A DNA stretch of 64,000 bases. Origin: Allobosea sp. Tri-44. Its GTDB lineage: Bacteria > Pseudomonadota > Alphaproteobacteria > Rhizobiales > Beijerinckiaceae. This document shows, in pieces, positions 1 through 8,138 of the stretch; the stretch's first letter is position 1; every line of letters starts with the position of its first letter. The stretch spans positions 1-64,000 of the forward strand of contig NZ_NBDP01000036.1 of assembly GCF_004123845.1 (NCBI RefSeq), read 5' to 3'. Both the position numbers and the translations under genes were made by a program. Below the pieces are notes generated by a model, which searched no databases, was not told where the DNA came from, and was given only the letters and a program-made list of their open reading frames with translations.

Positions 1-263
1 GGGTCGATGGATCGGCAGGCGAAGACCCTGGCTCACCCACGGGCTTGCTGTCCCTGAGGGTCGTCGGTCTTCCGCCTGCCACCGCACCCGCCAGTGTAGC
101 AGATGAGGCAAAATCAGAGTTACAAGGTGTTCGGACTGCAAACGTTGGCTTGAACCGCCACCGCGCGGTCGGGCCTCGCGGAACTGGTCAAACGGCCTAG
201 ACCTCACCCTGCCCTCTCCTTACAGGAGAGGGTTCCCCGCGCTCTTTTCGGTGAAGGTGCGAT
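1..263. other. Intergenic region with two palindromes
   Basis: No gene is supported here. An imperfect long inverted repeat pairs positions 14-27 with 66-80 (GGCAGGCG-AAGACC against its complement, one bulged base). A tighter hairpin at 212-232 has CCCTCTCC and GGAGAGGG arms around a five-base loop. The second lies just beyond the argE stop but has no T-run, so it looks more like an intergenic repeat palindrome than a strong intrinsic terminator. Confidence 0.5.
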
Positions 264-1439
264 CTACGCCCGGCACTCCTCCAGCAGCCGCCGCATGAAC
301 GCCTCACCCGCAGCGAACTGCTCCAGCGTGATGTACTCGTCCGGCTGGTGCGCCTGGTCGATCGAGCCCGGGCCGCAGACGATGGTCGGCAGTCCCGCGC
401 GCTGGAAATGCCCGGCCTCGGTCGCGTAGGCGACGGCTATCGTGCTGTTGCGCCCAGCGAGACGCATCACCAGCGTCTCGGCCTCGGAGCCGGGATCGGG
501 CGCGAGGCCCGGCACGTCCGAGCTCATCACCGTCTCGATCGCCGCCGATGGCGCGGTCCTGCGCATGCGCGCCAGCACCTCCTGCGACAGCGCTGTGAAG
601 CGAGCCGGCACCGCCTCGGGGTCCGAGCCCGGCAGCGTGCGCACCTCCCAGGCGAGATCGCAGCGATCGGCCAGGATGTTGCGGGCGATGCCGCCATGGA
701 ACTTGCCGATATGGACGGTGTCGTAGGGCGGATCGAAACGACCGCTCTCGTCGAGGCGGCCTTCATGCTCATCGGCTATGGCGACGAGGCCGGCGGCGAG
801 CCGCGTCCCGGCATGGACGGCGCTGGCGCCGAGATGCGGCTTCGAGGAGTGCGCCGCAAAGCCGGTGATCGTGGTGAAGAAGGTGCGGATGCCCTTATGC
901 GCGTCGGCGAGTTCGAGCGAGGTCGGCTCGCCGACGATGACGGCGCGCGGTCGCGGCAGGCTCTTGCCCATCGCAGCAATGCCATCGACCACGCCGAGGC
1001 AGGTCACCTCCTCGTCATAGGAGAAGAACAGGTGGATCGGCGTCCTGAGGTCTGCCGCGAGGAAATCCGGCACCAGCGCCAGCGCCAGCGCGACGAAGCC
1101 CTTCATGTCGACCGAACCGCGACCATAGGCGCGGCCGTTCTCGACATGCAGCGTGAACGGATCGCGCGACCAGGCCTGACCCTCGACCGGCACGACATCG
1201 GTATGGCCGGAAAGGACGATGCCACCCTTGTCCTGCGGGCCGATCGTCGCGAAGAGCGCGGCCTTGTCGCCGGTCTCGTTCGGAAAACGTGCCGACGGCA
1301 CGCCCCAGCCCGTGAGGTAGTCCTCGACGAAGGCGATCAGCTCGAGATTGGATTTGTGGCTCACCGTGTCGAAGGCGACGAGGCGGGCGAGCATGTCGAG
1401 CGGCTGATAGCGCTGCCCGGTCGGGGTCGTGGTGTTCAA
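264..1439 (-). CDS. argE: Acetylornithine deacetylase (M20 family)
   Basis: Predicted cytoplasmic zinc/cobalt hydrolase that removes the acetyl group from N-acetylornithine in arginine synthesis. The 391-residue length is normal for ArgE. Metal-ligand motifs of the M20 family are visible: SGHTDVVP (His79, Asp81), the Asp at 111 in the GSVDMKG block, a DEE pair near residue 143, and a C-terminal His in the AHQPDE segment. The start is TTG and overlaps the apaG stop (TTGA), which suggests translational coupling to apaG. M20 deacylases are hard to separate by substrate, so succinyl-diaminopimelate or other acyl-amino-acid hydrolysis cannot be excluded, but the motif order fits ArgE best. Confidence 0.85.
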   Translation of the reverse strand: MNTTTPTGQRYQPLDMLARLVAFDTVSHKSNLELIAFVEDYLTGWGVPSARFPNETGDKAALFATIGPQDKGGIVLSGHTDVVPVEGQAWSRDPFTLHVENGRAYGRGSVDMKGFVALALALVPDFLAADLRTPIHLFFSYDEEVTCLGVVDGIAAMGKSLPRPRAVIVGEPTSLELADAHKGIRTFFTTITGFAAHSSKPHLGASAVHAGTRLAAGLVAIADEHEGRLDESGRFDPPYDTVHIGKFHGGIARNILADRCDLAWEVRTLPGSDPEAVPARFTALSQEVLARMRRTAPSAAIETVMSSDVPGLAPDPGSEAETLVMRLAGRNSTIAVAYATEAGHFQRAGLPTIVCGPGSIDQAHQPDEYITLEQFAAGEAFMRRLLEECRA

Positions 1440-1828
1440 TGCAGGACCTTCTTCACATAGGGCGAGTCGAGCGGAAAGAGCGGGACCTCGACATCGAAGA
1501 TCACGCCGTCCTCGCCGAGCATGGCGTAGAAGCCGCGCATGCTGCCGTCCGGAGTCATCAGCGGGCAGCCCGAGGTATAGCTGAAGCGTTCGCCCGGTTG
1601 CAGCACCGGCTGCTGGCCGATCACGCCATCGCCGCGGACCTCGTGCACTTCGCCGCGGCCGTCGGTGATGAACCAGTGGCGCGTCATCAACTGGACGGTA
1701 CGCGGCGAGCGGTTCTCGATCTCGATCGTGTAGGCCCAGAAATAGCGGCTCTGGTCGGGCGTGGACTCAGCGTCCATGAACTTGGGCGATGCGGTGACGC
1801 GCACGCCATGCGTTTCGGCCTGGTACAT
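1436..1828 (-). CDS. apaG: ApaG family protein
   Basis: 130-residue ApaG-domain protein with an immunoglobulin-like beta fold. The family is linked to Co2+/Mg2+ efflux in enterobacteria, but its molecular role is unclear. The start MYQAETHGVRVTASP is chosen because it matches the usual ApaG N-terminus and length; the frame stays open 54 codons further upstream with no family similarity. Family features visible are the YTIEIENRS and GEVHEVRGDGVIGQQP blocks and the YTSGCPL and GSMRGFY segments. It lies directly upstream of argE on the same strand and shares bases with its start codon. Confidence 0.9.
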   Translation of the reverse strand: MYQAETHGVRVTASPKFMDAESTPDQSRYFWAYTIEIENRSPRTVQLMTRHWFITDGRGEVHEVRGDGVIGQQPVLQPGERFSYTSGCPLMTPDGSMRGFYAMLGEDGVIFDVEVPLFPLDSPYVKKVLH

Positions 1829-2057
1829 GATCGCGGTTCCGTGCCGGCGCGACGGGGGAGGCCTTGTTATGACTCGGCGCGGCGCAGCGTCAATGCCGCC
1901 CAGCGGTTGTAGTTGCGCGCCAGTCCAGGGGGCGAGCGGGCATGTGGACAACCCGCTGCCGGACTCGCCAGCAGCGTGCCGCCGCGGCAAGAAGGACGAT
2001 CAATCTCGCGGCGGACTTCGCTTTGCGCCGCATTGTACAAGGTGGTCTGATAGCGCC

Positions 2058-3221
2058 ATGGCGACATCGCCCGACATGCTGGCCGAGATCGCGACCGCGC
2101 CGGCTTCGCTCGCCGGACCATCCGGCGTGCTGCCGCGCCAGGACATCCGCAAGCTCGTCCATCGCGGCATGGTCCGCTCGACCTCGGGCGCCTTCGCCGA
2201 GAGCCAATACCAACCGGCGAGCCTAGACCTGCGGCTCGGCCACAAGGCTTATCGTGTCCGCGCCAGCTTCCTGCCGGGGCCGAACAAGAGCGTCGCGCAG
2301 ATGCTTGCCGATCTGACCCAGGACGAGGTCTCGCTCGAGGAGGGCGCGATCCTCGAGAAGAACTGCGTCTATGTCGTCGAGTTGATGGAGTCGCTGCACG
2401 AATTGCCGGCGACCATCTCCGCCTTCGCCAACCCGAAGAGCTCGACCGGCCGGCTCGATGTCTTCACCCGCCTGATCGCCGATCGCAGCGAGGCCTTCGA
2501 CAGTGTCGCCGGCGGCTATTCCGGCAAGCTCTACGCCGAGATCTCGCCGTCGAGCTTCTCGATCAAGGTCCGCAAGGGCAGCCGCCTCAACCAGTTGCGT
2601 TTTCGCCGTCGCAGCTCCGGCCAGGAGGAGGCGGAGGGTTTTCGCGTCTCCGATCGCGAGCTGCGCGAGGTCCATCGCCGCACAGCGCTCGTCGATGGGC
2701 CGGCCGCGATCCGCAACGGCCTCTTGTTCAGCATCCATCTCGGCGATGCCGAGGGTGAGATCATCGGCTATCAGGCCCAGCGCTTCACCGACGTCATCGA
2801 TGTCGACCGGATCGCCGCCTACGAGATCGACGATTTCTGGACGCCGATCCCGGCCAAGCGCAAGCGGCTCATCCTCGATCCCCATCAGTTCTACATCCTC
2901 GCCTCCAAGGAGCGGCTGCATATCCCGCCGGCCTTCGCCGCCGAGATGGCGCCGATCGACCCTGCCATGGGCGAGTTCCGCGTGCATTATGCCGGCTTCT
3001 TCGACCCAGGCTTCGGCGTCGGCACGGACGGCATGCCAGGCAGTCGTGGCGTACTCGAGGTCAGGAGCCACGAAGTGCCTTTCCTCCTCGAGGACGGGCA
3101 AGTGGTCGGGCGCCTCGCTTTCGAGCGCATGGCGGCCGAGCCGGACGCCCTCTACGGGGCGATCGGCACCTCGAATTATCAGGGCCAGGCGCTGAAGCTC
3201 TCCAAGCATTTCCGCAGCTAG
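2058..3221 (+). CDS. dcd: 2'-deoxycytidine 5'-triphosphate deaminase, two-domain form
   Basis: Predicted to deaminate dCTP to dUTP for dTTP supply. At 387 residues it is about twice the length of enterobacterial Dcd, and it appears to hold two dUTPase-like folds in tandem, the form common in alphaproteobacteria. Recognisable pieces are PASLDLRLG near the N-terminus, AFANPKSSTGRLDVFTR (the conserved S-S-x-GR block), and a second-half segment with FDPGFG. ATG 2058 is preferred because sequence before it, although open, is unconserved and lies antisense to apaG. The gene is divergent from apaG-argE. Confidence 0.85.
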   Translation: MATSPDMLAEIATAPASLAGPSGVLPRQDIRKLVHRGMVRSTSGAFAESQYQPASLDLRLGHKAYRVRASFLPGPNKSVAQMLADLTQDEVSLEEGAILEKNCVYVVELMESLHELPATISAFANPKSSTGRLDVFTRLIADRSEAFDSVAGGYSGKLYAEISPSSFSIKVRKGSRLNQLRFRRRSSGQEEAEGFRVSDRELREVHRRTALVDGPAAIRNGLLFSIHLGDAEGEIIGYQAQRFTDVIDVDRIAAYEIDDFWTPIPAKRKRLILDPHQFYILASKERLHIPPAFAAEMAPIDPAMGEFRVHYAGFFDPGFGVGTDGMPGSRGVLEVRSHEVPFLLEDGQVVGRLAFERMAAEPDALYGAIGTSNYQGQALKLSKHFRS

Positions 3222-3484
3222 CCCGGCTGCAAGATCCGCTCGCTCTGCGCGGTCGGCTCAAGTCTTCGTTAGCCGCAGATTCCTGTTTTGCCAGCGAATG
3301 TTACCCGAGCGGCAACCTTCGAGGCGACATGGTGGCGATTCCGTGTCAGATGGCAGCAAGCGCGGAGGACGCCGCCGGCCCCAGGGCTGCGGCGTGTTCA
3401 TGCTCGTGTCACCGGCGGGGCGCAGTTGACGGCCTCCCGCTCCAAGGCTTTTCTAGCCAAACGTCTACAGGGAAAGGATTTCTC

Positions 3485-3790
3485 ATGCGCGCCCTCATCA
3501 TTGCCGGCGTTCTTGCCGCCGGCCTCGCCGGCTGCCAGTCCGTCGAGCAATCGGCGGCCGAGTCCGACCAGGTCTGCATCGATGCCGGCCATCGCCCCGG
3601 CACCCGCGCCTTCGAGCGCTGCCGCAGCGAGGTCTTCCAGAGCTTCCGTCGCTCCAACGCCCAGGCCAGCAACGCGGTCGCGGCCGGCGTCGTCGCCGGT
3701 GCCGTCGGCGGCGCGGTCATCGCGGCGTCCTCCCGGCGCAGCTACGGCTACTACGGCTACGGCGGCTGTGGCTATTACGGCTGCTGGTAA
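3485..3790 (+). CDS. Small Gly/Tyr-rich lipoprotein
   Basis: 101-residue protein with a lipoprotein signal peptide: a short hydrophobic stretch ends in a lipobox LAGC, placing the lipidated Cys at residue 17. A central Ala/Gly/Val-rich segment resembles a glycine-zipper, and the tail is YGYYGYGGCGYYGCW-like. Such proteins are common and mostly uncharacterised in rhizobia. The start is set by a good ribosome binding site (GGAAAGGA) and by the signal peptide; an upstream in-frame extension adds no recognisable sequence. A strong terminator follows. Confidence 0.75.
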   Translation: MRALIIAGVLAAGLAGCQSVEQSAAESDQVCIDAGHRPGTRAFERCRSEVFQSFRRSNAQASNAVAAGVVAGAVGGAVIAASSRRSYGYYGYGGCGYYGCW

Positions 3791-3812
3791 GGCGTTCCGC
3801 GTCTGAACCAAG

Positions 3813-3847
3813 CCGCGCCGGGCGACAGGGGCCCGGCGCGGTTTTCT
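3813..3847 (+). terminator. Rho-independent terminator
   Basis: A perfect 11-bp GC stem (CCGCGCCGGGC and its complement) with a seven-base loop is followed by TTTTCT. It lies 23 bases after the stop of the Gly/Tyr-rich lipoprotein gene. Confidence 0.88.
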
Positions 3848-3918
3848 GTTCCACGGTCGGAAATCTCGGGTCGGCCGGCTTGCGGCCGGCAGCCCGGCCC
3901 GGCTATACGGGCAGGAAC

Positions 3919-3993
3919 GCGGGTGTAGTTCAGTGGTAGAACGTCAGCTTCCCAAGCTGAATGTCGTCGGTTCGATCCCGATCGCCCGCTCCA
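3919..3993 (+). tRNA. tRNA-Gly (anticodon CCC)
   Basis: A full cloverleaf can be drawn: a seven-base acceptor stem GCGGGTG/CGCCCGC with one G-T pair, D-arm GTTC/GAAC, a five-base anticodon stem TCAGC/GCTGA around loop TTCCCAA (anticodon CCC), and T-arm GTCGG/CCGAT with TTCGATC loop. Discriminator T is followed by an encoded CCA. It reads the GGG codon. Phage head-tail gene remnants begin directly downstream, consistent with use of this tRNA as an integration site. Confidence 0.97.
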
Positions 3994-4016
3994 AATTTCC
4001 TTTGAAGCTCAGCTAG

Positions 4017-4473
4017 TTGTGGCGGCTTACCGCTAGACTCGCATTCCCTATGCCTGTTCAGTGGCTGTTCTCGCCGCTTAGCAGCGCGACTCGCGCCTTG
4101 GCGACCGCCCGACTGTTTCCAATGGCACCGCGAGAGGCGTTCGGGCCTGTCATCTCAGTCGATTCCGTACATTACATCGGGCCGGATGGTAGCGAGCAGA
4201 CGGCCGCAGCCGAGGATTATGCCTTGTACGGGGACGAGGGGGCGCCGCGCGGCGGGGTTGCGTGGCCTTCGGTCGGGTCGGGCCCAGTCCGGTGCGGTGA
4301 CCTATACGGCTGGGCATGAAGCCGGGCCGGCGCCTGTCACTGCCGCGATGAGACTGATGATCGGCGACCTTTTCGAGAACCGGGCAAACGTCGCACACGG
4401 TGCTCGGCCCCCGGTCAACATGAGCGTGACCGTCGAGCGCCTGCTCAGCCTCTACAAGGTTTGGCCGGTCTGA
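4017..4473 (+). pseudogene. Phage head-tail connector remnant (phiE125 gp8-like)
   Basis: Two frames together reproduce a head-tail connector. The first carries the region PVISVDSVHYIGPDGSEQT with a following DYALY, typical of the central part. The second, from about 4290, carries AVTYTAGHEAG and MRLMIGDLFENRANV, the conserved C-terminal helix. The frame change near 4290 breaks the gene. The N-terminus is poorly preserved and no convincing start is seen. Confidence 0.6.
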
Positions 4474-4825
4474 TGCTAGCCGCAGGCCAGCGTAGCCATC
4501 GCGTGCGCTTCGAACGCCGCGTGCCTGGCGATGACGATGGCTACAGCAATTCGTTGCCGGAGAACTGGACGGTTCAGGTCATGGTCTGGGCCGTGTTCCG
4601 GCCGAAGTTCGGGCACGAGCAGCTTGAGGCCGGCCGGCTGGAGAGCTCGATGCAGGGACGATAACCGAGCTGCGTTCGGCTGGCATGGCGGCGATCGGGG
4701 CTGATAGCCGGGTAGTCTTCGTGCGCGGTCCATACAAGGACAAAGCCTGCCAAATCCGGTCGATCATCCGGACGCCGGACAATGCAGAGATCGAGATGCT
4801 GATCGAGGAAGGGGTAGCTCTATAA
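4461..4825 (+). pseudogene. Phage head-tail adaptor remnant (SPP1 gp16-like)
   Basis: The first frame encodes HRVRFERRV, then a D/G-rich turn, VMVWAVFRP and EAGRLESS, which is the family's N-terminal pattern. It stops at 4664. A second frame continues with a segment ending in IRSIIRTPDNAEIEMLIEEG, the family's C-terminal pattern, to a TAA at 4823-4825. One frameshift near 4660 therefore inactivates it. It overlaps the end of the connector remnant, as intact phage genes do. Confidence 0.6.
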
Positions 4826-4930
4826 CCATTTCGCCTTACTTTTCGTAATATATCACCATTTTGAAGTATCAATCTAGACTCTGATGCAACCGCAGATATA
4901 AGATTTGTAAATCGAAAGCCAAAACATCCG

Positions 4931-5743
4931 GTGATTGTCATGCTGATCCGCGTTTCGTTGGCATTTTTCCTCATGATTCAAGTGCATGCCGCAACGGCAA
5001 GTCCGCTCGAAGAGGAAAGTGAGCAGCTGCAAACCGAACGACTTTCATCTTCAGAGGCCCGCGAAGCTTTGAACCTTCCGGTCGTTTCTGAGCTACGAAC
5101 CGCGACGGTCCTGAGTTTTTCCGATAGTGACGTTCAGTTTTGGGCCAATCGCGCCAAAGCGGCTCATTCTGCTGCGCCTGTGGAGCAAGGTGATCTCGCC
5201 AAGACATACGACATCATCATTCAGCTCGGCCACTATCCGCGCAAACAGGGGCGCACCGGAGGGCAAGGAAAGTTCGTCAACGAGCAACAAATGGCCGCGC
5301 TTGTCGGCGTCGGACTCTATCGTAAGCTTCAAGAGCTTAAATTCCAGGGCAAGACGATCTCGACATTGCTTGTTAGCGCCGATGATTATACGAAGGGTTT
5401 GAAGTCAAAGATATTCCTAAGCCTTCACACCGACGCAAGCGTTACACCTTGTTCCCTTGGGCCAAGCGTTGGATACCAGGGTGACAAGGACGAAAAGGGT
5501 ATGCACGGGATAGCGTTGGCGCTCGCCATCACCCTGGGCAAGGATGCTGAGCGCTTTATGCGCGACAGCTATACGCGCGCCCTGCAGGAATATTATGCCT
5601 ACCGGCGGTTCAACGTATCCCTATTCAAGGGGGTGCTGGAGATGTCAGAGCTTACCTGCCCTGACGATGAGAAGAATTTGCTCCTGAAAGCCTCGCAGCT
5701 TTCGACGAATATCGCCTACGCGGTCCAATGGGCCTTGAGGTGA
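4931..5743 (+). CDS. Secreted N-acetylmuramoyl-L-alanine amidase-like protein
   Basis: 270-residue protein with an N-terminal signal peptide (hydrophobic residues 5-20, cleavage probably near ATASP). Residues 94-260 follow the Amidase_3 zinc-hydrolase plan: IIIQLGH (His101), an E in FVNEQQ (Glu118), SLHTDAS (His166), and a late Glu in FKGVLEMSE (Glu237 or Glu240). That set matches the metal ligands and catalytic Glu of peptidoglycan amidases, though overall similarity seems distant. Its base composition is clearly lower in GC than the flanking genes. It probably forms an operon with the metallopeptidase gene six bases downstream. Both interrupt a phage remnant, so horizontal acquisition is likely. 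Confidence 0.6.
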   Translation: MIVMLIRVSLAFFLMIQVHAATASPLEEESEQLQTERLSSSEAREALNLPVVSELRTATVLSFSDSDVQFWANRAKAAHSAAPVEQGDLAKTYDIIIQLGHYPRKQGRTGGQGKFVNEQQMAALVGVGLYRKLQELKFQGKTISTLLVSADDYTKGLKSKIFLSLHTDASVTPCSLGPSVGYQGDKDEKGMHGIALALAITLGKDAERFMRDSYTRALQEYYAYRRFNVSLFKGVLEMSELTCPDDEKNLLLKASQLSTNIAYAVQWALR

Positions 5744-5749
5744 AATCCA

Positions 5750-6820
5750 ATGAAATACGCCCTACTTATCGCCGCGGGAGTATTGGCGGTCCCACAGAGC
5801 GCACCCGCCCAGACAGCCGTCAAACTGGATAATCCGTGCATCAATGTGTTCCAACCGGATGTCCCATTTCCTTTGGAATTCAAGATCGTGGCATCGCCGT
5901 TTGCGTCAGCTGAGTTGCGAGCGCAATCAGAGGAGCTGCAAAAGATTGCCCGGTCGATTCTCGACATTGTCGGGATCACCCGCGACATCAACGTGCATCA
6001 TACATCCGAAGTGCCGAATGCTTGCGCTACCATCGACGCCCAGCGCCGTCGCGTCGTCTATATCAGCGCTGTCTGGCTTGATGAGTATGTCGACAAGCAG
6101 CATTGGAGCAAAATCGGGGTCATTTCACATGAAATCGGTCACCACCTAAACAATCACACGATTGAGGATGAGCTGGGCCACTGGCTTCGCGAGTACGAAG
6201 CTGACAAGTTTGCGGGGCGAGTGATCAAACTTCTCGGTGGGTCGGCGGAAGATGCCAAGAAGACTGTTGCGCGGCAGCCAGTGAATGGTTCGTCAACACA
6301 TCCACCGAGATCACTTCGTATCGCTGCGATATTGGAAGGATACGGCCAGGCATCGGCTACACCAGAAATTCCGTCAGCTTTGAAAACGCGTCCTGAGGCG
6401 ACTGTCCCGGTTAATCAAATCAGCGTCACGTCTGCCTCTCCCGCTAGGGACGACGCAACAATTGTCCAAAAGCAAAAATTATCTCCAACTGCGAATGCAG
6501 TTCGAGGCGATGTTATCGAATCCCAGATCGGTTACCTATTCAGCGAGAGCAAAGACGAGCGCTCGTTTGCATATAGCAATCTTCTCGCGTCTTCGCGATC
6601 TGATGTTGCGGCAGTGTCAAAGATGCTCGACTATGCCGGCAGGGAAGCCGACAATGCTCGCGGCGTGATAAATGTCCTCTCATTCCTGAAACTGGCGGAT
6701 AAAGAGGTGCTGAAGTCGCTGCGGCCAAAGATTGTTGGGCTGCTCGACAACCCCAAAGTCAGCGATAACGGGCCGCAGACCCGCGACGTCATCGAGGATG
6801 TCCGTCGATTGCTGAGATGA
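5750..6820 (+). CDS. Secreted M48-like zinc metallopeptidase
   Basis: 356-residue protein with a signal peptide (cleavage near SAPAQ). The HEIGHH motif at 127-132 provides two zinc ligands and the catalytic Glu. YEADKFAG at 149-156 supplies the third ligand (Glu150), and THPPRSLRI resembles the M48 segment STHPxxxxRI. The remaining C-terminal 150 residues look helical and are not recognised. It lies six bases after the amidase-like gene, so the pair is probably co-transcribed. GC content is low compared with the surroundings. Both products are predicted to act in the periplasm or outside the cell, perhaps on cell-wall or envelope targets, which is inference. Confidence 0.65.
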   Translation: MKYALLIAAGVLAVPQSAPAQTAVKLDNPCINVFQPDVPFPLEFKIVASPFASAELRAQSEELQKIARSILDIVGITRDINVHHTSEVPNACATIDAQRRRVVYISAVWLDEYVDKQHWSKIGVISHEIGHHLNNHTIEDELGHWLREYEADKFAGRVIKLLGGSAEDAKKTVARQPVNGSSTHPPRSLRIAAILEGYGQASATPEIPSALKTRPEATVPVNQISVTSASPARDDATIVQKQKLSPTANAVRGDVIESQIGYLFSESKDERSFAYSNLLASSRSDVAAVSKMLDYAGREADNARGVINVLSFLKLADKEVLKSLRPKIVGLLDNPKVSDNGPQTRDVIEDVRRLLR

Positions 6821-6860
6821 TCCAACGCCTAGCACCTCTAGGCTTGGCACAATACCCAAC

Positions 6861-7067
6861 ATGCCTCGCGTAATTTTCGCCCGCGACTTCGACTGCCCGT
6901 TCCCAGGTGGCTTCGTCGCCTACAAGCCGGGCAGCCCCAAGCTGATCCTGACCGCCTACGCGAAGCTTGCCCGCGCTGCTGGAGTTCTTGCCGATGGCGA
7001 AGGGAGCGAAGGCGCTGCAGCGCCGGTTCGACAAAAATCCCGCTGGAGATCCGGGCGGCGGCCGTGA
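6861..7067 (+). pseudogene. Small phage protein remnant
   Basis: The frame from ATG 6861 begins MPRVIFARDFDC, continues with AYKPGSPKLI and AKLARAAG, and resembles short phage proteins located between the head-tail adaptor and the gp10-like gene. The last third overlaps the start of the next remnant in another frame and is probably not native. No function is known. Confidence 0.4.
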
Positions 7068-7216
7068 GCGAGGTGCTGTTGCAGGCGCTCGGTCCACTTC
7101 GACCCAAGATCTTAGCCGTCGCCGGCCGCGTCTTCGACCGTGTCCCGGACGATGTCGCCTTCCCCTATATCGAGTGGCACTTCGAGCAGCGAATATCCAC
7201 GCTACGCCGGCTATGA
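6994..7216 (+). pseudogene. HK97 gp10-like / DUF3168-like phage remnant
   Basis: ATG 6994 opens a frame MAKGAKALQRRFDK typical of HK97 gp10-like neck proteins. After an A-run near 7032 the continuation IPLEIRAAAVSEVL is one frame away, showing a frameshift. The sequence then runs into GRVFDRVPDDVAFPYIE, which is characteristic of DUF3168 tail-completion proteins, so an internal deletion seems to have fused two genes. It ends at TGA 7214-7216. Confidence 0.55.
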
Positions 7217-7322
7217 GACGGTCTCGGGTGGCCTTAATAAGATGGCGGCTGTTCATCGCATGCTTACCCCTGCGGCACGAACGCCGCTTCCGGACGAACC
7301 CAGCCGGCGCTAGATTGTCCCG

Positions 7323-7499
7323 ATGAGCGCACCTCAACAGGTCGAGACGCAGGATGCGGCGCCAAGCCCCCGCTTCGGGCTCTGGCTGCTCGGCGGCGGC
7401 TTCGGCCTCTTGCTGCTGGCAGGCTTGTTGCTGTGGTGGCGCGAGGGCGATCGTCTGTTCACAGACGGGCTGATCGCCGCGCTCCTCGCCTGCTTCTGA
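7323..7499 (+). CDS. Small membrane protein upstream of SCO1
   Basis: 58-residue predicted protein with a single hydrophobic helix (about residues 19-41, LWLLGGGFGLLLLAGLLLWW) and polar N-terminus. It ends 24 bases before the SCO1 start on the same strand, so the two are probably co-transcribed. Its role is unknown; a part in copper delivery or cytochrome oxidase assembly is only suggested by its neighbour. Confidence 0.5.
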   Translation: MSAPQQVETQDAAPSPRFGLWLLGGGFGLLLLAGLLLWWREGDRLFTDGLIAALLACF

Positions 7500-7523
7500 G
7501 CGGCGCTTCGTCCGCATTCGAGG

Positions 7524-8126
7524 ATGTCCCCCGTGAACCGCCGCCTGCTCCTGCCTTTGCTGGTCTTCGTGCTGGGCGCCGCCGCGCTCGCCGCCGCCGC
7601 CTTCATCACCTTCGCGCCCGGCTCCCGTCAGGGTGGGCAGAGTCTCGCTTCGAGCGTCGGCGGGCCGTTCACCCTGACCACCGCCGAGGGCAGGACGCTG
7701 ACCGACAAGGATCTGCGCGGCGCGCCCTTCCTGGTCTTCTTCGGCTTCACCCATTGCCCCGACATCTGCCCGACCAAGCTGTTCGAGATTTCGGAGGTGC
7801 TGCGGGCGGCCGGAGCCAAGGGCGAAAAGCTCAAGGCGCTCTTCGTCACGGTCGATCCGGAGCGCGACACGGCCGAGACGATGAAGAGCTATCTCGGCTC
7901 CTTCGACCCGCGCATCGTCGGGCTGACCGGCGAGCGCGCCGCCATCGACGCGGCGATCAAGGCCTACCGTGCCTATTCCCGCAAGGTGCCGCTGAAAGAC
8001 GGCGACTACACCATGGACCATACCGCCCTGGTCTATCTGATGGATAAGAACGGCGGCTTCGTCGGCGCTTTTAATATCGAACGCCCGCCAGCAGAGGCGG
8101 CGCAGGAATGGCTGCGCCATCTGTAG
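7524..8126 (+). CDS. SCO1/SenC/PrrC family copper chaperone
   Basis: 200-residue membrane-anchored thioredoxin-fold protein that probably delivers copper to the CuA centre of cytochrome c oxidase. It has an N-terminal anchor helix (residues 8-29), the copper-binding CPDIC motif (Cys78, Cys82) inside GFTHCPDICPTKL, and the conserved distal His166 in DYTMDHT, so all three Cu ligands are present. GTG 7533 is an alternative start that would leave the anchor intact. It faces the convergent glycosyltransferase gene 12 bases away. Confidence 0.88.
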   Translation: MSPVNRRLLLPLLVFVLGAAALAAAAFITFAPGSRQGGQSLASSVGGPFTLTTAEGRTLTDKDLRGAPFLVFFGFTHCPDICPTKLFEISEVLRAAGAKGEKLKALFVTVDPERDTAETMKSYLGSFDPRIVGLTGERAAIDAAIKAYRAYSRKVPLKDGDYTMDHTALVYLMDKNGGFVGAFNIERPPAEAAQEWLRHL

Positions 8127-8138
8127 AGCCGGATCCGA

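Larger units (their letters stand above)
3995..7216 (+). mobile_element. Decayed prophage remnant (head-tail module) beside tRNA-Gly
   Basis: Fragments of consecutive phage morphogenesis genes occur in the usual order: head-tail connector (phiE125 gp8-like), head-tail adaptor (SPP1 gp16-like), a short phage protein, and an HK97 gp10-like/DUF3168-like remnant. Most carry frameshifts. Terminase, portal, capsid and tail genes are missing, as is an integrase. Two intact genes of lower GC content (4931-6820) split the module. The remnant starts at the 3' end of a tRNA gene. I could not find a second copy of the tRNA 3' end that would mark the other attachment site, so the right boundary is approximate. 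Confidence 0.7.

Noticed and set aside
3995..7216. Gene transfer agent cluster instead of a prophage remnant
   Set aside because: Connector, adaptor and DUF3168 genes also occur in GTAs. But an HK97 gp10-like fragment, the heavy decay, and the lack of neighbouring GTA tail genes fit a prophage better.
6821..7322. Second attachment-site copy of the tRNA-Gly 3' end
   Set aside because: I searched by eye for the T-arm/acceptor sequence downstream of the phage remnant and did not find a convincing match.
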